Positions 46,900-58,883 of a stretch of 64,000 nucleotides of DNA are shown here, one piece after another. A model generated the notes under the pieces. The model was not told the origin of the DNA and searched no databases. It saw nothing but the letters and a program-made list of their open reading frames with translations. The stretch lies in assembly GCA_963277665.1 (NCBI GenBank), contig OY728166.1, positions 1,073,126,014 through 1,073,190,013 of the forward strand, read 5' to 3'. The stretch comes from Viscum album (lineage: Eukaryota; Streptophyta; Magnoliopsida; Santalales; Viscaceae). Position numbers and translations under genes: made by a program. The first letter of the stretch is position 1. The number at the start of each line of letters is the position of its first letter.

Positions 46900-48340
46900 A
46901 AAATTTCAAGATTCATCCTTCAAAAGTCCATAAATATTGGATCCTTTGTGATCCTCATCATGGATATTATAGCTTGGTATTTGGGACTCAAAGCATCTAC
47001 CACCTTATTTTCTTTCCCAAGGTGGTAATGTATTGAGGAGTCGTTATCTTTAATAAACTCAAAACATATTTTTTGATGAATATTCATCTCTTTTTGTGTG
47101 AAAATATACATAAAAAATTTATGATCTGTATAAATATCAAAACATTCACTATGAAGATAAATATTTCATATCTTTGATGAAAACATTGATGTAGATAACT
47201 CCAAATCATGAGTTGGGTAATTTTTATCATGGATTTTTAATTTTCGTGAGGCATAATCTATCTCCTTATCATTCTTTCTGAGAGCACATCCTAGCCAATT
47301 CTTGGATTCATCACTGTAGATCACAAAGATTTCCCCACTATAAGGTAGTGTATGCATAGGTATACTGGCTAACCTTATTTTTAGATATTTGAAATTATCT
47401 TCACATTCCTCCATCTACATGAAATTATCTCTTTTTCGAGTTTACATGGTGGTTGCATTAGATAGTCATGAAAAATCTTTCACAAAACATCGATAATATC
47501 AATTTAAACCATGAAAACTTTGGATCATAGTTACTATTGTTGTTCTAGGTCAATATTTAATGACTTCTATTTTTACTAGATCCATAGATATCCCCTCACT
47601 TGAGATTATGTGACACCAAAATAATACTTCTTGAATCCAAAATTCACAAATGGTAAATTTTTCATAAAATTCACTTTTCCTAGTGTCTATAGTACAATTA
47701 TCAAGTTATACTCATGATCTTCCTTTATCTTTGAATACATATGAATATCTTCTATAAACACTACCACTTATTAGTCAAGATAGTCTCTAATTAATCAATT
47801 CATTAGATCCATGAACACAATGGGGGGAATTAATAAGACCAAAAGGCATCACTATAAATTCATAGTGTCAATACCTTGTACGAAAACACATATTTGGCAT
47901 ATCCTCCTTCTTGACCCTTAATTGATCATATCCTGAGTCAATATCAGTCTTGGAAAAGTATTGAGATCCATGTAGTTGGTAAAATCAGTCATCAATATGA
48001 GGAAGAGGATATTTTTTCTTGATTGTGATATTCTTATGTTCTCGATAATCAATATAGGGTCTTATTAGTCCATTTTTCCTATTAAAAAATAGTACAGGTG
48101 CACCCCAAGGTGACACAGTAGGGAATTTGAATCCCTTTCCAAGATTCTCTTGGAGTTTCTTCTTCAATTCCTACAACTCAATCAGGTCCATTCTATAAGG
48201 GGTCTTGGAAATAGTTATAGAACCTGATATGAGTTCTATTGAAAACTCAACTTCAGGATTTGGTGGAAGACCAGGAAATTCTTCTATAAATACATCAAAA
48301 AAATCCCGTAAAACGTGTAAATTTTTAAGGATGATCATCT
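46900..48340 (-). pseudogene. Element C pol: RT and RNase H
   Basis: Going down the minus strand: FPGLPPNPEVEFSIELISG then YRMDLIEL (linker before RT), [37 protein letters not shown], and at about 47770 FIEDIHMYSK, where the catalytic DD pair reads ED. RNase H starts near 47420 with EECEDNFKYLKIRLASIP, FVIYSDESKNWLGCAL (catalytic Asp kept) and YASRKLKIHDKNYPTHDLEL, then KYMYIFTQKEMN-like and HYHLGKENKVVDAL. These are consecutive blocks of Ty3/gypsy RT-RNase H. Frames are broken in several places. It would copy element RNA if intact. Confidence 0.9.
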
Positions 48341-48435
48341 CTATAACCATTTTAGATAGACAACCTTAATTTATACAAATCCAAGACCCATAAGATGGAT
48401 GAAATTTATTCTTGATGTTAATATTCATCCTTGCA

Positions 48436-48711
48436 TTAATAGATGACCATTGACTGATCCCGAATATGAAATTTGACTTCCTTTTCGTGGAAATTGATAT
48501 GAGATCTATATAGATAAATCCAATAGATGGCTTGAATCACACTAAATTCCACTAAATTAATTATCACAATATTTTTAGGAAGCACATTCCCACAAAATTC
48601 AACTAGAGAGAAATTATAAACTTTTGATGTGATTGTTATTCCACTAGGAGTTTTCACAGTTATCTCAACATCTAAATGTTGGGGTAATATGTTGATACCA
48701 TTATAAAACAT
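48436..48711 (-). pseudogene. Element C protease-region remnant
   Basis: The minus-strand frame of 91 residues has LDVEITVKTPSGITITSKVY and LVEFCGNVLPKNIVIINLVEF followed by an IYWIYLYRSHINFHEKEVKF stretch. This matches the gypsy aspartic-protease C-terminal region (the D-V-I-L-G-M-D-W-L block, here decayed) that lies between the catalytic D-S/T-G and RT. The catalytic triad itself was not located upstream. The position between gag and RT supports the call. Confidence 0.75.
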
Positions 48712-48949
48712 TTTGAAATAAAAGAGATGGTGGATATTATATCAAATAAATCATTTGATACATTAGTGTGTATTGTTTGTGTACCTTTCATGACTTCATT
48801 ATCATACTCTACATCACTGATAGTGATTGCATGTGACTTTCTTTTATCTTTTTCATTAAAAATTTTATGTTTTCAGTCATCATCAATTACCCTTGGATTT
48901 GGGCCTTGGTTAGAATAATACCCCATTTCCTTCTAATTGGTGAATTTAT

Positions 48950-50000
48950 GTATATGAGGTGCATTATGTATATCCTTTTATCTATTCACATCACTATACA
49001 TCTTTTTCCCATCATATAAGAATTAAAATGCCCGATCACCTTATCTCTTACACATAAATCATTTTCTAGCCCCATTGTGACAACTTCCTCAACGTTTCCT
49101 TATTCACTTTATGAATGTGAGAAAACACATCTTATTTTCAATGTTGTCTTTAGATTTTTCCTTGAATTCCATTTTTCTTTTCTTATCAAACCCATAAGAC
49201 AAATGGATTTCTCCAATATCCATCACAACATTGAGATCACATCAATTAATTTTCTTATAGTTATCGAAGACCCTTATGGATAATTCCATTTGGAGACTTG
49301 GTTTTAAGCCACTAAAGAATCGATCAATTTTAATCTCAGGTTAGATAATAATTCTACAATAATAACATTCATGTATTGTAAAATTTTCTTCATATGTTCC
49401 AATGAATTCACCATCCTTTTTCTTATGTTCATGGAAATACTTCTACATCTTTATTTTAATAATAAGAGGAAAGTACTTATTGAAATATAATCTATTGAAC
49501 TCATCCCATTCCATGGATTCAATTTCATCTCTTTGCATCGTATTATTGAAAGATTCTACCAATGATCAAATTTACCTTCCAAATGATGGACTACCAAGAT
49601 GACATTATTGTGTTCTAAACATTGGAGAACTAAAAATATATTTTCAGTGGTACAAATCCATTATTCATCCATTAGTGGACTAGAAGAAACACCGAAAGAA
49701 GGTAGATGCTACCTCATGAAGAAATAAATTATATGTTGTTCCCTCCATTGTTCATTTGGAAGTCTTTCATGATTCATAACTTGATAAAATTAAGTTAGCA
49801 TAGAAATATGGTTTTTAATTCCAGACCCCATAACATTCAGTTGCTCAGGAGGACAATAATTTCATTTTCCATTGCATTAAATATTAACATGGTTTCTCTG
49901 GGTTCTAGCCAATGACTAAAACCAAGAGGCATAGTATGAGAAACAATCTTCATAATGGTAAAATAACATAATCAAGAATAAAATTTCAATTTAGTACATT
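48950..50000 (-). pseudogene. Element C gag remnant
   Basis: On the minus strand ESMEWDEFNRLYFNKYFP is the W..F...F...YFP block of the retrotransposon gag capsid family, followed by FHEHKKKDGEF, a helical ECYYC stretch and IDRFFSGLKPSLQMELS (the F..GL....R block). Near 49070-49020 CHNGARK and FMC.R.GDRAF resemble decayed zinc knuckles. It lies between the PBS and protease as expected. Plus-strand frames here (49077-49283, 49402-49602) are antisense shadows. Confidence 0.8.
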
Positions 50001-50129
50001 ATTGGTTTTATCCTAGGTTATTCATGATAATTTCTAAAACACAAGGATTATAACCTATACTTAAACATATCCTTAGGGTTCTTCCTAAGGTTTTCTCAAC
50101 CTAGTTTCCAAATGTTTACTATACCTTTT

Positions 50130-50141
50130 CTGAAATACCAA
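50130..50141 (-). other. Element C primer-binding site
   Basis: The minus strand reads TTGGTATTTCAG, a decayed initiator-Met PBS (TTGGTATCAGAG) next to the inferred LTR end. Confidence 0.6.
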
Positions 50142-50354
50142 CAATAATGACCCATACATTACATGAAAATATATTATTAAAAATTTGACGAATATTTATT
50201 ACAAAATATAACAAAATCATGACAAGATTGTATAGGTTTGGTGTCTTTAAAAACTGTGAAACATAAAAAACCGGTTCATAAGACAGTTACATTGTCTCTC
50301 ACTTATTCTTTCATAACTAGACACATTTCTGACATATCATACTTAATACCCTTT

Positions 50355-51490
50355 TTCATGACCTGGGGAAAAGAAACATAATAAAGGGTGAACTCATATT
50401 CTTAGTAAGGGTAAACAAGGTAGACATTAATCATATCATAATCATAAGACATAATAACATAACAATTTAAAATCTCATCTTGTCTATGAAAGATCATGAT
50501 ATCATGTCATGGGACAAATAATAAAAGTTCATAAAGAATCAATCAACATATTCTCAAAATACATAACAAAATATATTTAATTTTTGGAATGCACATAAGC
50601 ATATAAAATCATTTCAAATTAGTCAAGGATCATTTCCCAGATCATCATAGTGGACAAAGTCCTTTTTTGAACTGATTTCACTCCCCGTTCTAGCCCTGTA
50701 TTACTAAAGTAGGTTTACTTATCATTCCAGTCCTGTATAGCTCATGAGATATAAATATTTACCCAATAAATTGGAGGTAGATATAGGTCACACCCATCTC
50801 ATAATGAAGTCATTATTATGTGTGCTATATAAACATAAATCATTCATCATAGCATAACCCAAATAATAAAATGGGTTTCTCAAACATCATTCCATCATAA
50901 CATAATCCATTTAAAAAATGAATTTCATAAATGCAATTAAATTATAAACATAATAAAACATAGGAATAATGGAGATAATATACTGGAAACATAACCATAT
51001 TAATGAATTCCGTCTTTGATAAAAAATAATTTTGATTGAACACTTTAAATTGGTTCATAAGGGAAAAAATCCTTTCTTCTTCAAAAAAAATTTCTTTTAT
51101 CAAAACACCACACATTTATAAAAGAAAACAATTCTTTGAAAATAACCTAAAATATTATATTATCAGCTTAATGGAAATATGATGTTATGAAAATTTAAAA
51201 ACCTATCATGTTGTATAAGTTAAAATAAAATATTGTTCTCGTATTTTTTCAGATAAGTCAAAAAGTACATCGTATCAAAAAATAAAAAAAAGATTCATTT
51301 CATACTATTTAATAAAAATTAAAAAATGATTAAAATTGACTATTAAAAAATAAAAAATAACAAAAAATATTAAATATTTATGAAACATGGACATGGAGGA
51401 TAAATATACCCTATAAATACTTATATATAAACAATCTCAAATAATAATGAGATTAAAAAATTATCCCTTACCTTAGGTCTGATATCCTCT
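50355..51490 (-). other. Splice-like donor and acceptor, element C 5' LTR leader
   Basis: The minus strand reads GACCTAAG|GTAAGGGATA (about 51487-51466) and, about 1.1 kb on, TTTCTTTTCCCCAG|GTC (about 50380-50362). Sequence and spacing match the second candidate intron of element G although the intervening DNA has diverged. Confidence 0.45.
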
Positions 51491-51804
51491 ATATGTATAT
51501 GAACATTGTTTATAATCATTTAAATAATTTCATTGAATTATTACAGAATCATATTAGTTTTTATGATATCATATATTATTATATTATCATCCATTTATTA
51601 ATAAAATTTCATTATTACTTATTATTCGGGTATAAACAAATTCATTTTATTATGCATGTTTTATCGTATAAGTTTTGATTATTCTTAAAACGTTATAGTT
51701 ATATCATTTAGAAAATTATATTAATATAATATTTATAATATTTATTCATTCTATACATTAATTTAATAATAATTCAATTTATATCTTGAAAAATGAATTG
51801 AATC

Positions 51805-52031
51805 ACATCATGGAGGCTGTAGGTCGTACATACACACGAGTGATGATATGATTCCATTAATTATGAAATGGTATGAAACTGGATGGTATATATGTTGTTC
51901 TAAAATTAATATCTTGTTATAATAATCATATGTAGTTATTATTTCCATAATTATACCCATCCAAATAAATTGGTGGTGAAAAAAATATTACAACACGGTG
52001 TGGAGATGGTAAGTTGTACATACAGATTCAT
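51805..52031 (-). repeat. Two decayed CpG modules, element C 5' LTR
   Basis: The copies at 51805-51841 and 51991-52031 are recognisable by GGAGRYKGTARGTYGTACATAC on the plus strand, with CpGs mostly changed to TpG or CpA, unlike the 3' LTR of C. This shows what unselected methylation decay does to the module. Confidence 0.65.
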
Positions 52032-52371
52032 GGTGATTTTGTTTTTTTAGGATGGATAGAAGGTGGAATAAGGTTGTTCGATAAATATAATAACATATAA
52101 TTATATAGGTTATACTATTGGTATTACTTAATAATGGAAACAAAAATGGAGGATGAATTAGAAGAAGAAATTATATTGAGAGTCAGTAATGGAGATTACC
52201 TCTTCTTTAGTGAGCCCCCTCTAGATCTCATCATAAAGGCACTAATTTTGGTATTTTGAGAATAAAAGAACCTCTAGAATGTGACTAGATAAGTTGATAA
52301 GAGAAATGGATGAGGGATGGAAGAAATTGAATCTTTGAAGAAAATTGAATAAGTGAGGGAGGATGTGCCAA

Positions 52372-52378
52372 TTTATAA
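52372..52378 (-). promoter_or_regulatory. TATA box, element C 5' LTR
   Basis: The minus strand reads TATAAAT, followed by a TGGCACATCCTCCCTC tract aligned with the promoter of element G. Confidence 0.6.
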
Positions 52379-52758
52379 TTGAGTTGAGGGGCATTTATGG
52401 AATCTCCAAAATATTAATTTACAAAAACATAAAACGAGATCTAAAAACCACAAAAATGTCATATTATTTAATATGAAATGAGATAATGTTGTAATATCAT
52501 CAAAAAATAAAATTTAGACAAGTTTTTATTTTTCCATTTGAACCTTAAAATATTAATTTAACACTTAGTTATTCTATTTAATTTTAATTTAGGTAACATA
52601 TATTTAAATATTAAAAGGGTGAGATATTAACTTATTTGATTCACATTATACTATAACTTAATACTTTAAAACATTGCATACCAGTTCATTATAATTATTT
52701 AAAAAATTGTTTTAGGATTTTTCAATAATTTAATAATACATTATTTTGATAAATAATC

Positions 52759-52782
52759 TATAGTGTCAATTTTGATACTATT
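52759..52782. promoter_or_regulatory. Palindrome in U3 of element C 5' LTR
   Basis: It corresponds to 31629-31652 with two changes (TATAGTGTCAA and TTGATACTATT arms). Confidence 0.6.
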
Positions 52783-55009
52783 CAATTCATTGATTTTTAA
52801 AAATATGAAGTTAAAAAGTTAATTTCGAGCCAAATATGTTTTTATATTTTTAAGAGGTAAAGGTAGTCTATAAAATTCATTAGTTAAATTAATTATCCAA
52901 AAAAATATAATTATTATAATATTTCCAATAACATTTATTTGTTATCTCCACTAATAAAATAATTACAACATCCGTTTTGTGTAATAATTTAATATGTCTA
53001 TTTTTTTGTTAAAATTTAAAAATAAAATACCATAAAAAATATAATAAATCTATATTTCATAGGAATATTTATAGTAGAATATATATTCTGAAAAATCTTT
53101 TATTAAAAATGTTATATTTATTAAAATTTTAATGTGTCAACTTTAACATCATTTTAAAAACAAATATTATAAGAGTCATAATAATTTAAATATGGCTCAA
53201 AATGGTCAATTACTAGACCCTTGGATGAATATGGTCATGATATAATTGAAAAATAATACTTGGTCAAGTCTTGGGGTATTTTAATGGTTATTATCATTTT
53301 AATAAAAATTATTTTATTGATTTTTCATCAATTAAATAATTTTTTCATCTTCAATGTAAAAAACCTTTAAAGTGATTATTTATTTACTAAAAAATAATAA
53401 TAAATTACCATGATAAATAAAAAAAATTATCTTTGAAATTATTATTTATAGTATAATTTATATTATTTATAACCCTATTTTAAAAATGATAAAATTATTA
53501 AAATTTAAGTAATACATATTTAACTATTATTGAAATAAAATATATTAAATGTCTTAATCTTATCCAAGTGGAATCCAAAGGATAAAATTTTGACTCAAGG
53601 ATGATTTAGATTGAAACACTCTCATCACATGATATCAGAACATGTGTTTGGTTAATTTTATAACACTATTTTTACCCTTAATTACATGATTTACCCTTTT
53701 TCCATATTAATAAAAATTACCAAATTTACTATTCATAATGCCCAAAAACAAAATAAATATATTTAAATAATTTTATCATATTTATTCCAAATACAGATTC
53801 CATTTTTAAAAATGAAAAATAAAAAGCTTTAGTAATTAATTTTAAAATTTATCTCATTGTTGGAAAAAGAAAACTGATTTTAAAAGTTTAAACAGTGCAA
53901 AATATGGAAATGATTTATATCTAAATTCAACATAAAATTAACGATAATGAAGCAATTTATATTAAATGATAAAAATATATTCTATATATACATTAAAATA
54001 ATTCAATAATATAATTTAAACATAAAAATTAATTCTATGAAAAAAGTTGATTTCAATTAAAATTTAGTATATTTTTAATGTTCGTCAAAACATAAAAGTT
54101 ATCATAAAATAACGAAGATAAATCCAATGAAAATTTTTATATCTCCCTTCCAAAAAAGAAGTTTATTTTTTCATAAAAAAATTATTAATCTATCAAAATT
54201 TTAATTTAAAAAGGGTTCTTCATTAAAAGGAGTTAAAATCACCCTTTTGAAAAAATATAGGGTTTTATACATAAAATAGGGTTTATTCATACCCTATGAC
54301 TAAAATATCTATTTGATGAATATAAAAAATATTTTATTAAATATATAACATATATATTTCTTTAATTTTATATACTAATTATCATTTACAAAATTTATTA
54401 GTACAAAAATACAAATATTTTCTTTACATTAAATTGGTTTGTATTTTTCATAAATAATTGGTTGACAATTAATTCACCACACATTTTCATTGGTTTGTTA
54501 TATTTATTATCAACAACATAATGATAAGGTTATAATATTCATTTTATACCAATTGCATATCGTGGTTCGTTTAAACTCATGATTACATTCAATGAAATCT
54601 ATTGAAGAATTAAAATAATTTAAAGAAATATTACATAAAAACATCTATGTGTTACATGTAAGGGTTGGGGATATATGAGTTTTGGATACTGGGATTGGGG
54701 TTTAAACTCAATAAATCAAATAACTAAGCATTATTGTATTTGGAAAGATGCATGCACCTAAATACATTTGAATAATTTTTTAGGTGAAAGTCTTGAATAT
54801 GAGAAGGGAAATGTTGATTCATGCCACTAGAATATCCACATGATATGATATTTTTTATCTAATGGTGAGGGATTTTGTTACTTGATAGATTTTTGGGAGA
54901 CTAATAAAATAACATTTATTACATCGTATTTTTTTTATTAAGATAAAGTATTGAAAATTAATTTTTTTTATTGAAAATGGAATGTAATATAAGCTTAATA
55001 TTATCACTA

Positions 55010-55790
55010 TAATCTATATTGGACAAGGATATTTTAATGAATAGAAGAAATATCTTGGAGTGGTATGGGTTCTTGTTTATTATACTATGCCAAGATTCAA
55101 AGTCAAACATACTAGAGTACAATATTCTCAATGAGACTTCTATAGAGGTAAGTGAGAAAAATATCACTATCTACCGAAGACACATAAATTATGTACTAGA
55201 TTTATTGTGTTGATGTTTTCATCTAGGTCTAGTGAGCAGTAAAATCTACATGAAAACATGGATTCTTAAATTAGGTTTTCTAAAGTCCATGGTCTATAGT
55301 AGCAAAAATATAGATATGATAGTTCTGGGATTTCTAAGAAACTTTCCACATACCATATTTGAGAAGGTTTGTCAGTTGTACCTCATGTATTGATGATGAT
55401 TAGATATATTTATCATTTAGAAATATTTTATTTTAAGATACCTAATTATTTATATATTTATATCATACATAATCACTCCCTCAAATATTCTCTAGTTATG
55501 TTTTGAATTTTAATATGAATAACATTCATAAGTCACTCTCAGAACATCTCACTCTGATTTTATAGTTAGAAAGGGATGTAAGGTCTGAAAAGCTTATAGT
55601 CATTACAGTAAATAATAGGAAGGTAATTAAAAAGGTCTATAAGACTACATACATGTATAAGGATTCTATGCACCACTTCACCAAGTGAAGGTAGACCCAA
55701 AGGAAGGCTAACAATAAAATGTTATATGTTTTTTATGTGGAAATAATTCCCACAAGAAGAATAACTACACCTAAATGAAGAAGCATGAGG
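55010..55790 (+). pseudogene. Element D gag remnant
   Basis: ILMNRRNILEWYGFLFIILC matches the conserved L-G-x-N-F-x-x-W-x-x-x-L start of plant copia Gag, followed by SNILEYNIL (the VLDxPLP block) and a HINYVLDLLC helix. Near 55726-55775 ICFLCGNNSHKKNNYT is a CCHC knuckle with the final Cys changed to Tyr. Gag would form the particle around element RNA. The frame at 55019-55213 is open, the rest is broken by stops. The minus-strand frames at 54958-55167 and 55722-55943 are antisense shadows. Confidence 0.75.
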
Positions 55791-56419
55791 AACTTTAGGT
55801 ATATTTGTTATCAAATTAACATTTTCTATATCTACTGGTTGGGTATTGTATATATATTTCAGTTGTAAATTTTTTATATAAATACATAATCCAAATATAT
55901 TCAGAAATGTTTCAAGTGGTGTGGTGGATCTTTGAATTACCAACGAAAAAAGGCTTGTTTCACTATCTATAGAATAATACCACCTTAATTTTCCAACAAG
56001 ATTGATTTTATTTTTGATTAAGTGTTATTACATAACCAATGATACCAAAAACATTGTATTTGTTTCCAGTTTAGATATGGATGGATTTGTATTCGTGTTT
56101 GAGGAATAAAATCTATAAATTTTATAAAGATATAATTGTTATTATATGAAAAATATAAATATTAGTATATATATACTAGAATTTGAAAACCATTATTTAA
56201 AAATCGATGATGTATCAAATTCACATGACTCATTTCACACCATGTTATTGAATCACCTACTAGGTGATATAAATAAGAATCATGTAATAACTCTATATCA
56301 ATATTGGTACTGAAATTATTTTGAACTAAAACTAATTGATATGTGTCACACTTGTTTTCATGGTGAGATAAAAAACAATATCTAGTGGAAATGGTGAAAT
56401 GACTAAACAACTTAATTAA

Positions 56420-56930
56420 TTAGTTCATATAGATGTGTATGGACCTTTTCTAGTTGAAGATAGAGGTGGATACTTGTACTTCATCAATTTTACCAACAAT
56501 TTTACTTGATAGGGATATATCTAATTAATGAGCTATACATATGAATACATTGAGAAATTTAAGGAGTTCAATAATGAAATACAAAATCTTCTTGTTAAGA
56601 ATGTAAAGAAGCATGAATTGGATTGAGGATGGGATTATATTAACTAGTATTTCATAGACTATCTATAAGAGTTTGAGATTATATCTTTTCTCACTCCTCA
56701 TAATACAACACATTTGAATTGTTTTAATTAAAAGAGTAACTATAACTTGTTGTACATGATGAGGTCCATGATGAGTCATACAGATATTCCATTATCCTAT
56801 AGTGATATTTATTACATATTATGGTGTACACACAAAACCATGTTCCAACTAAGGTAGAAAATTATATTCTATCCAAGTTATGGAGTGGAATGAAAACTGT
56901 TTTTCACATACTCATGAATTGGGTTTTAGA
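56420..56930 (+). pseudogene. Element D integrase remnant
   Basis: LVHIDVYGPFLVEDRGGYLY keeps the first catalytic Asp of copia integrase (H-x-D-x-x-G-P). Then come IEKFKEFNNEIQNL, SFLTPHNTTHLN (the P-x-T-P-Q-x-N-G-V block, decayed) and LLYMMRSMMSHTDIPLSY. Order and spacing are those of the copia core domain. Several stop codons occur, including one that replaces a Trp. Confidence 0.8.
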
Positions 56931-57589
56931 AAAAATTTAATGTTATCTCCAGTAATAAACTAGAACCCAAAGGACCAAATTGTTTCTTTATAAAATATCC
57001 TATGGAAGAAAGAAGTTGAGATGTAATCACCACTCATAAAATAAGTTAATAGTGGTAAGATTAGATATAATAATTAAGAAGAAGGACACCTCTAAAAGAG
57101 ATAGTGGGAGAAACATCAACTTATATGATGTTGATGTTTAAGATACACATAAGTAGGTATAAGAAAAAATTCCAAAAAACACCATGGATGAGGTTGTTCT
57201 AGATCCACAACTACTACATTGGAGATCAAAATTGGTTAAAGAACTATAGAGATATTGTTTTTTAGTCATCGATGATAAAGAACCATTATTATTTGATAAT
57301 GTTGAAACGATATACTATAAGTATGAAGTATGCATCTCATGTTTCAAGATAGAAGGAATCCATGAATTATTTTGTGGATTCCATGTATCAAAATCTATTC
57401 CCAATTTTAATAGATCTTCCAGTAGAAGTGAATCCTATGGTGTAAAAATCCAAATTCAAGAAGAAACTAAACATGGATGGTAAAGATAATACCTAAAATG
57501 AATGACTAGTGGTTAAATAGTTTATAAAATATCAAGTAATACATTATGATTAATCCTTTTAACTAGTTTATATGTTATAAAATATCATA

Positions 57590-58150
57590 ATTTTTTTTTT
57601 CAATGGTAGCTTACCATGATTATAAGATTTCTAAAATGCATATTAAAATTGATTTCCTTAACAAAAACCTTATAGAAGATGTATATATGACACCCCCATG
57701 AGGGTTTGTGACTCCATAGGAATCAAATAAGAAATAGAATATATATATATCCATGTATGTATTGAGGAAGTCATCTAGATCATGGAAAATTTTATTTGAT
57801 TAATAAATAAGGGAATTTCATTTCATAAATATCAATGTGAGCCTGATATATATAAAAGGTTTGGTGGGAGTGAATTTATTTTCCTAGTTGTATACATTGA
57901 TAACATATTAGTAATATAAAATGATACACTAGTCATTCAATATTTTATGATTTTGTTGAACAAGTACTTCTATATTAAATATTTAGGTGAAACATCCTAC
58001 ATTGTAGGTATTGAGATCTGTTATGATAGATCCATGAAGATTCTTGGACTTTTTCTGGGTATATACATTGTCAATACACTGAAGAGGTTCTGTATGGAAT
58101 AATACAAGTGATGATTTTTTTCCAATTTTATATGGTATATATCGCTCCAA
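57590..58150 (+). pseudogene. Element D reverse transcriptase remnant
   Basis: In sequence there are FLNKNLIEDVYMTPP (the FL-G-L-E-VYM-QP block), FVTP, CEPDIYKRFGGSEFIFLVVY and YIDNILVI, where the Y-V-D-D catalytic box reads YIDN. KYLGETSYIVGIEICYDRS (K-D-L-G-A-YILGI) follows. The order is that of Ty1/copia RT. Loss of the second catalytic Asp and internal stops make it inactive. Confidence 0.85.
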
Positions 58151-58479
58151 GAAAATATTTCCTTATATAAGAAAAGAGATACATGGGATGACCATGATTC
58201 ATTATACTTCGGTTACAGAATAAGTCATGCATGACATTCTATCTACCAGGGTTGATATTTCAAATTCCTTGAACATGCTGGGAAGATATCAATATGATCT
58301 AGGATACCACAATTAGATGGAAGTCAAAAATATCCTAAATTATTTTAGGAATACTAAATATTAATTCTTGATTTATGGAAGAGATATGGATATAATAATC
58401 ATGCTATTTGAAGATGTTGGTTTTCATTTTTTTTAAATCACGGTCCTAGTATGTCTTCACCATCAAGGGTGGATCTATG

Positions 58480-58870
58480 AGTTAAAATAGTTTAAAGAAT
58501 AACACAATCACTTATTCTGAAGAAGATTATGAGTATATTGTTGCTTCTGATGTAGCTAATGTAACATTATGGATATGAAACATTGTATATAATCTTTTTT
58601 TAGTGCCTAGAAGTTGAAACCCTATCACGTTATTTTGTGATAATACTATAGTGGGGTCCCTCTCAATGATCCATGTCCACATAAGTGGATAAATCCTATA
58701 CTTTAAAAGTATCACTTCTTGAGGGGTTTATCTATAAGGGTTGAGGTCACAATAGAATGAGTTTCTGTGGAGGATAACATGGATGAACCATTAAATAAAT
58801 CCCTAACTCTGGAAAATCATGAATATCATAGGAGATATAGCAGACTAAATTTTTTCACTAGTTAGATCTA
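58480..58870 (+). pseudogene. Element D RNase H remnant
   Basis: SEEDYEYIVASDVANVTLWI corresponds to the S-T-E-A-E-Y-x-A-x-x-x-A-x-x-E-x-x-W-L block. NPITLFCDNTIVGSLS carries the C-D-N catalytic block, then there is a decayed K-H-I-x-x-x-Y-H stretch and a tail that leads into a SPSG/SKWE-type end. The polypurine tract follows. Frame interruptions are frequent. Confidence 0.8.
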
Positions 58871-58874
58871 GTCC

Positions 58875-58883
58875 AAGTGGGAG
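58875..58883 (+). other. Element D polypurine tract
   Basis: AAGTGGGAG is the usual tract at the end of plant copia pol, just before the LTR. Confidence 0.7.

Larger units (their letters stand above)
30018..54656 (-). mobile_element. Element C: Ty3/gypsy (Tekay/Del-like) element on the minus strand, interrupted by element G
   Basis: LTRs lie at 30018-33518 (3', truncated) and 50143-54656 (5', about 4.5 kb). On the minus strand the PBS is at 50130-50141, followed by gag, protease, RT, RNase H and integrase, and the polypurine tract is at 33519-33533. Element G has inserted in integrase, with the duplicated CAACC on both sides. Without G the internal region would be about 4.75 kb, a usual size for this clade. 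All coding domains carry stops. The 3' LTR lacks its terminal 1.1 kb, because it ends where element B begins. Its LTR shares landmarks with that of G, so the two elements are related. Confidence 0.85.
50143..54656 (-). repeat. Element C 5' LTR
   Basis: It is about 4.5 kb and runs from TGTAAC at 54656 down to about 50143. On the minus strand it keeps the palindrome (52759), TATAAAT (52372), AAGAGGTAAT (about 52205), two modules (51991-52031 and 51805-51841), GACCTAAG|GTAAGGGATAA (about 51480) and TTTCTTTTCCCCAG (about 50370). Its order of landmarks equals that of the LTR of element G. Confidence 0.8.
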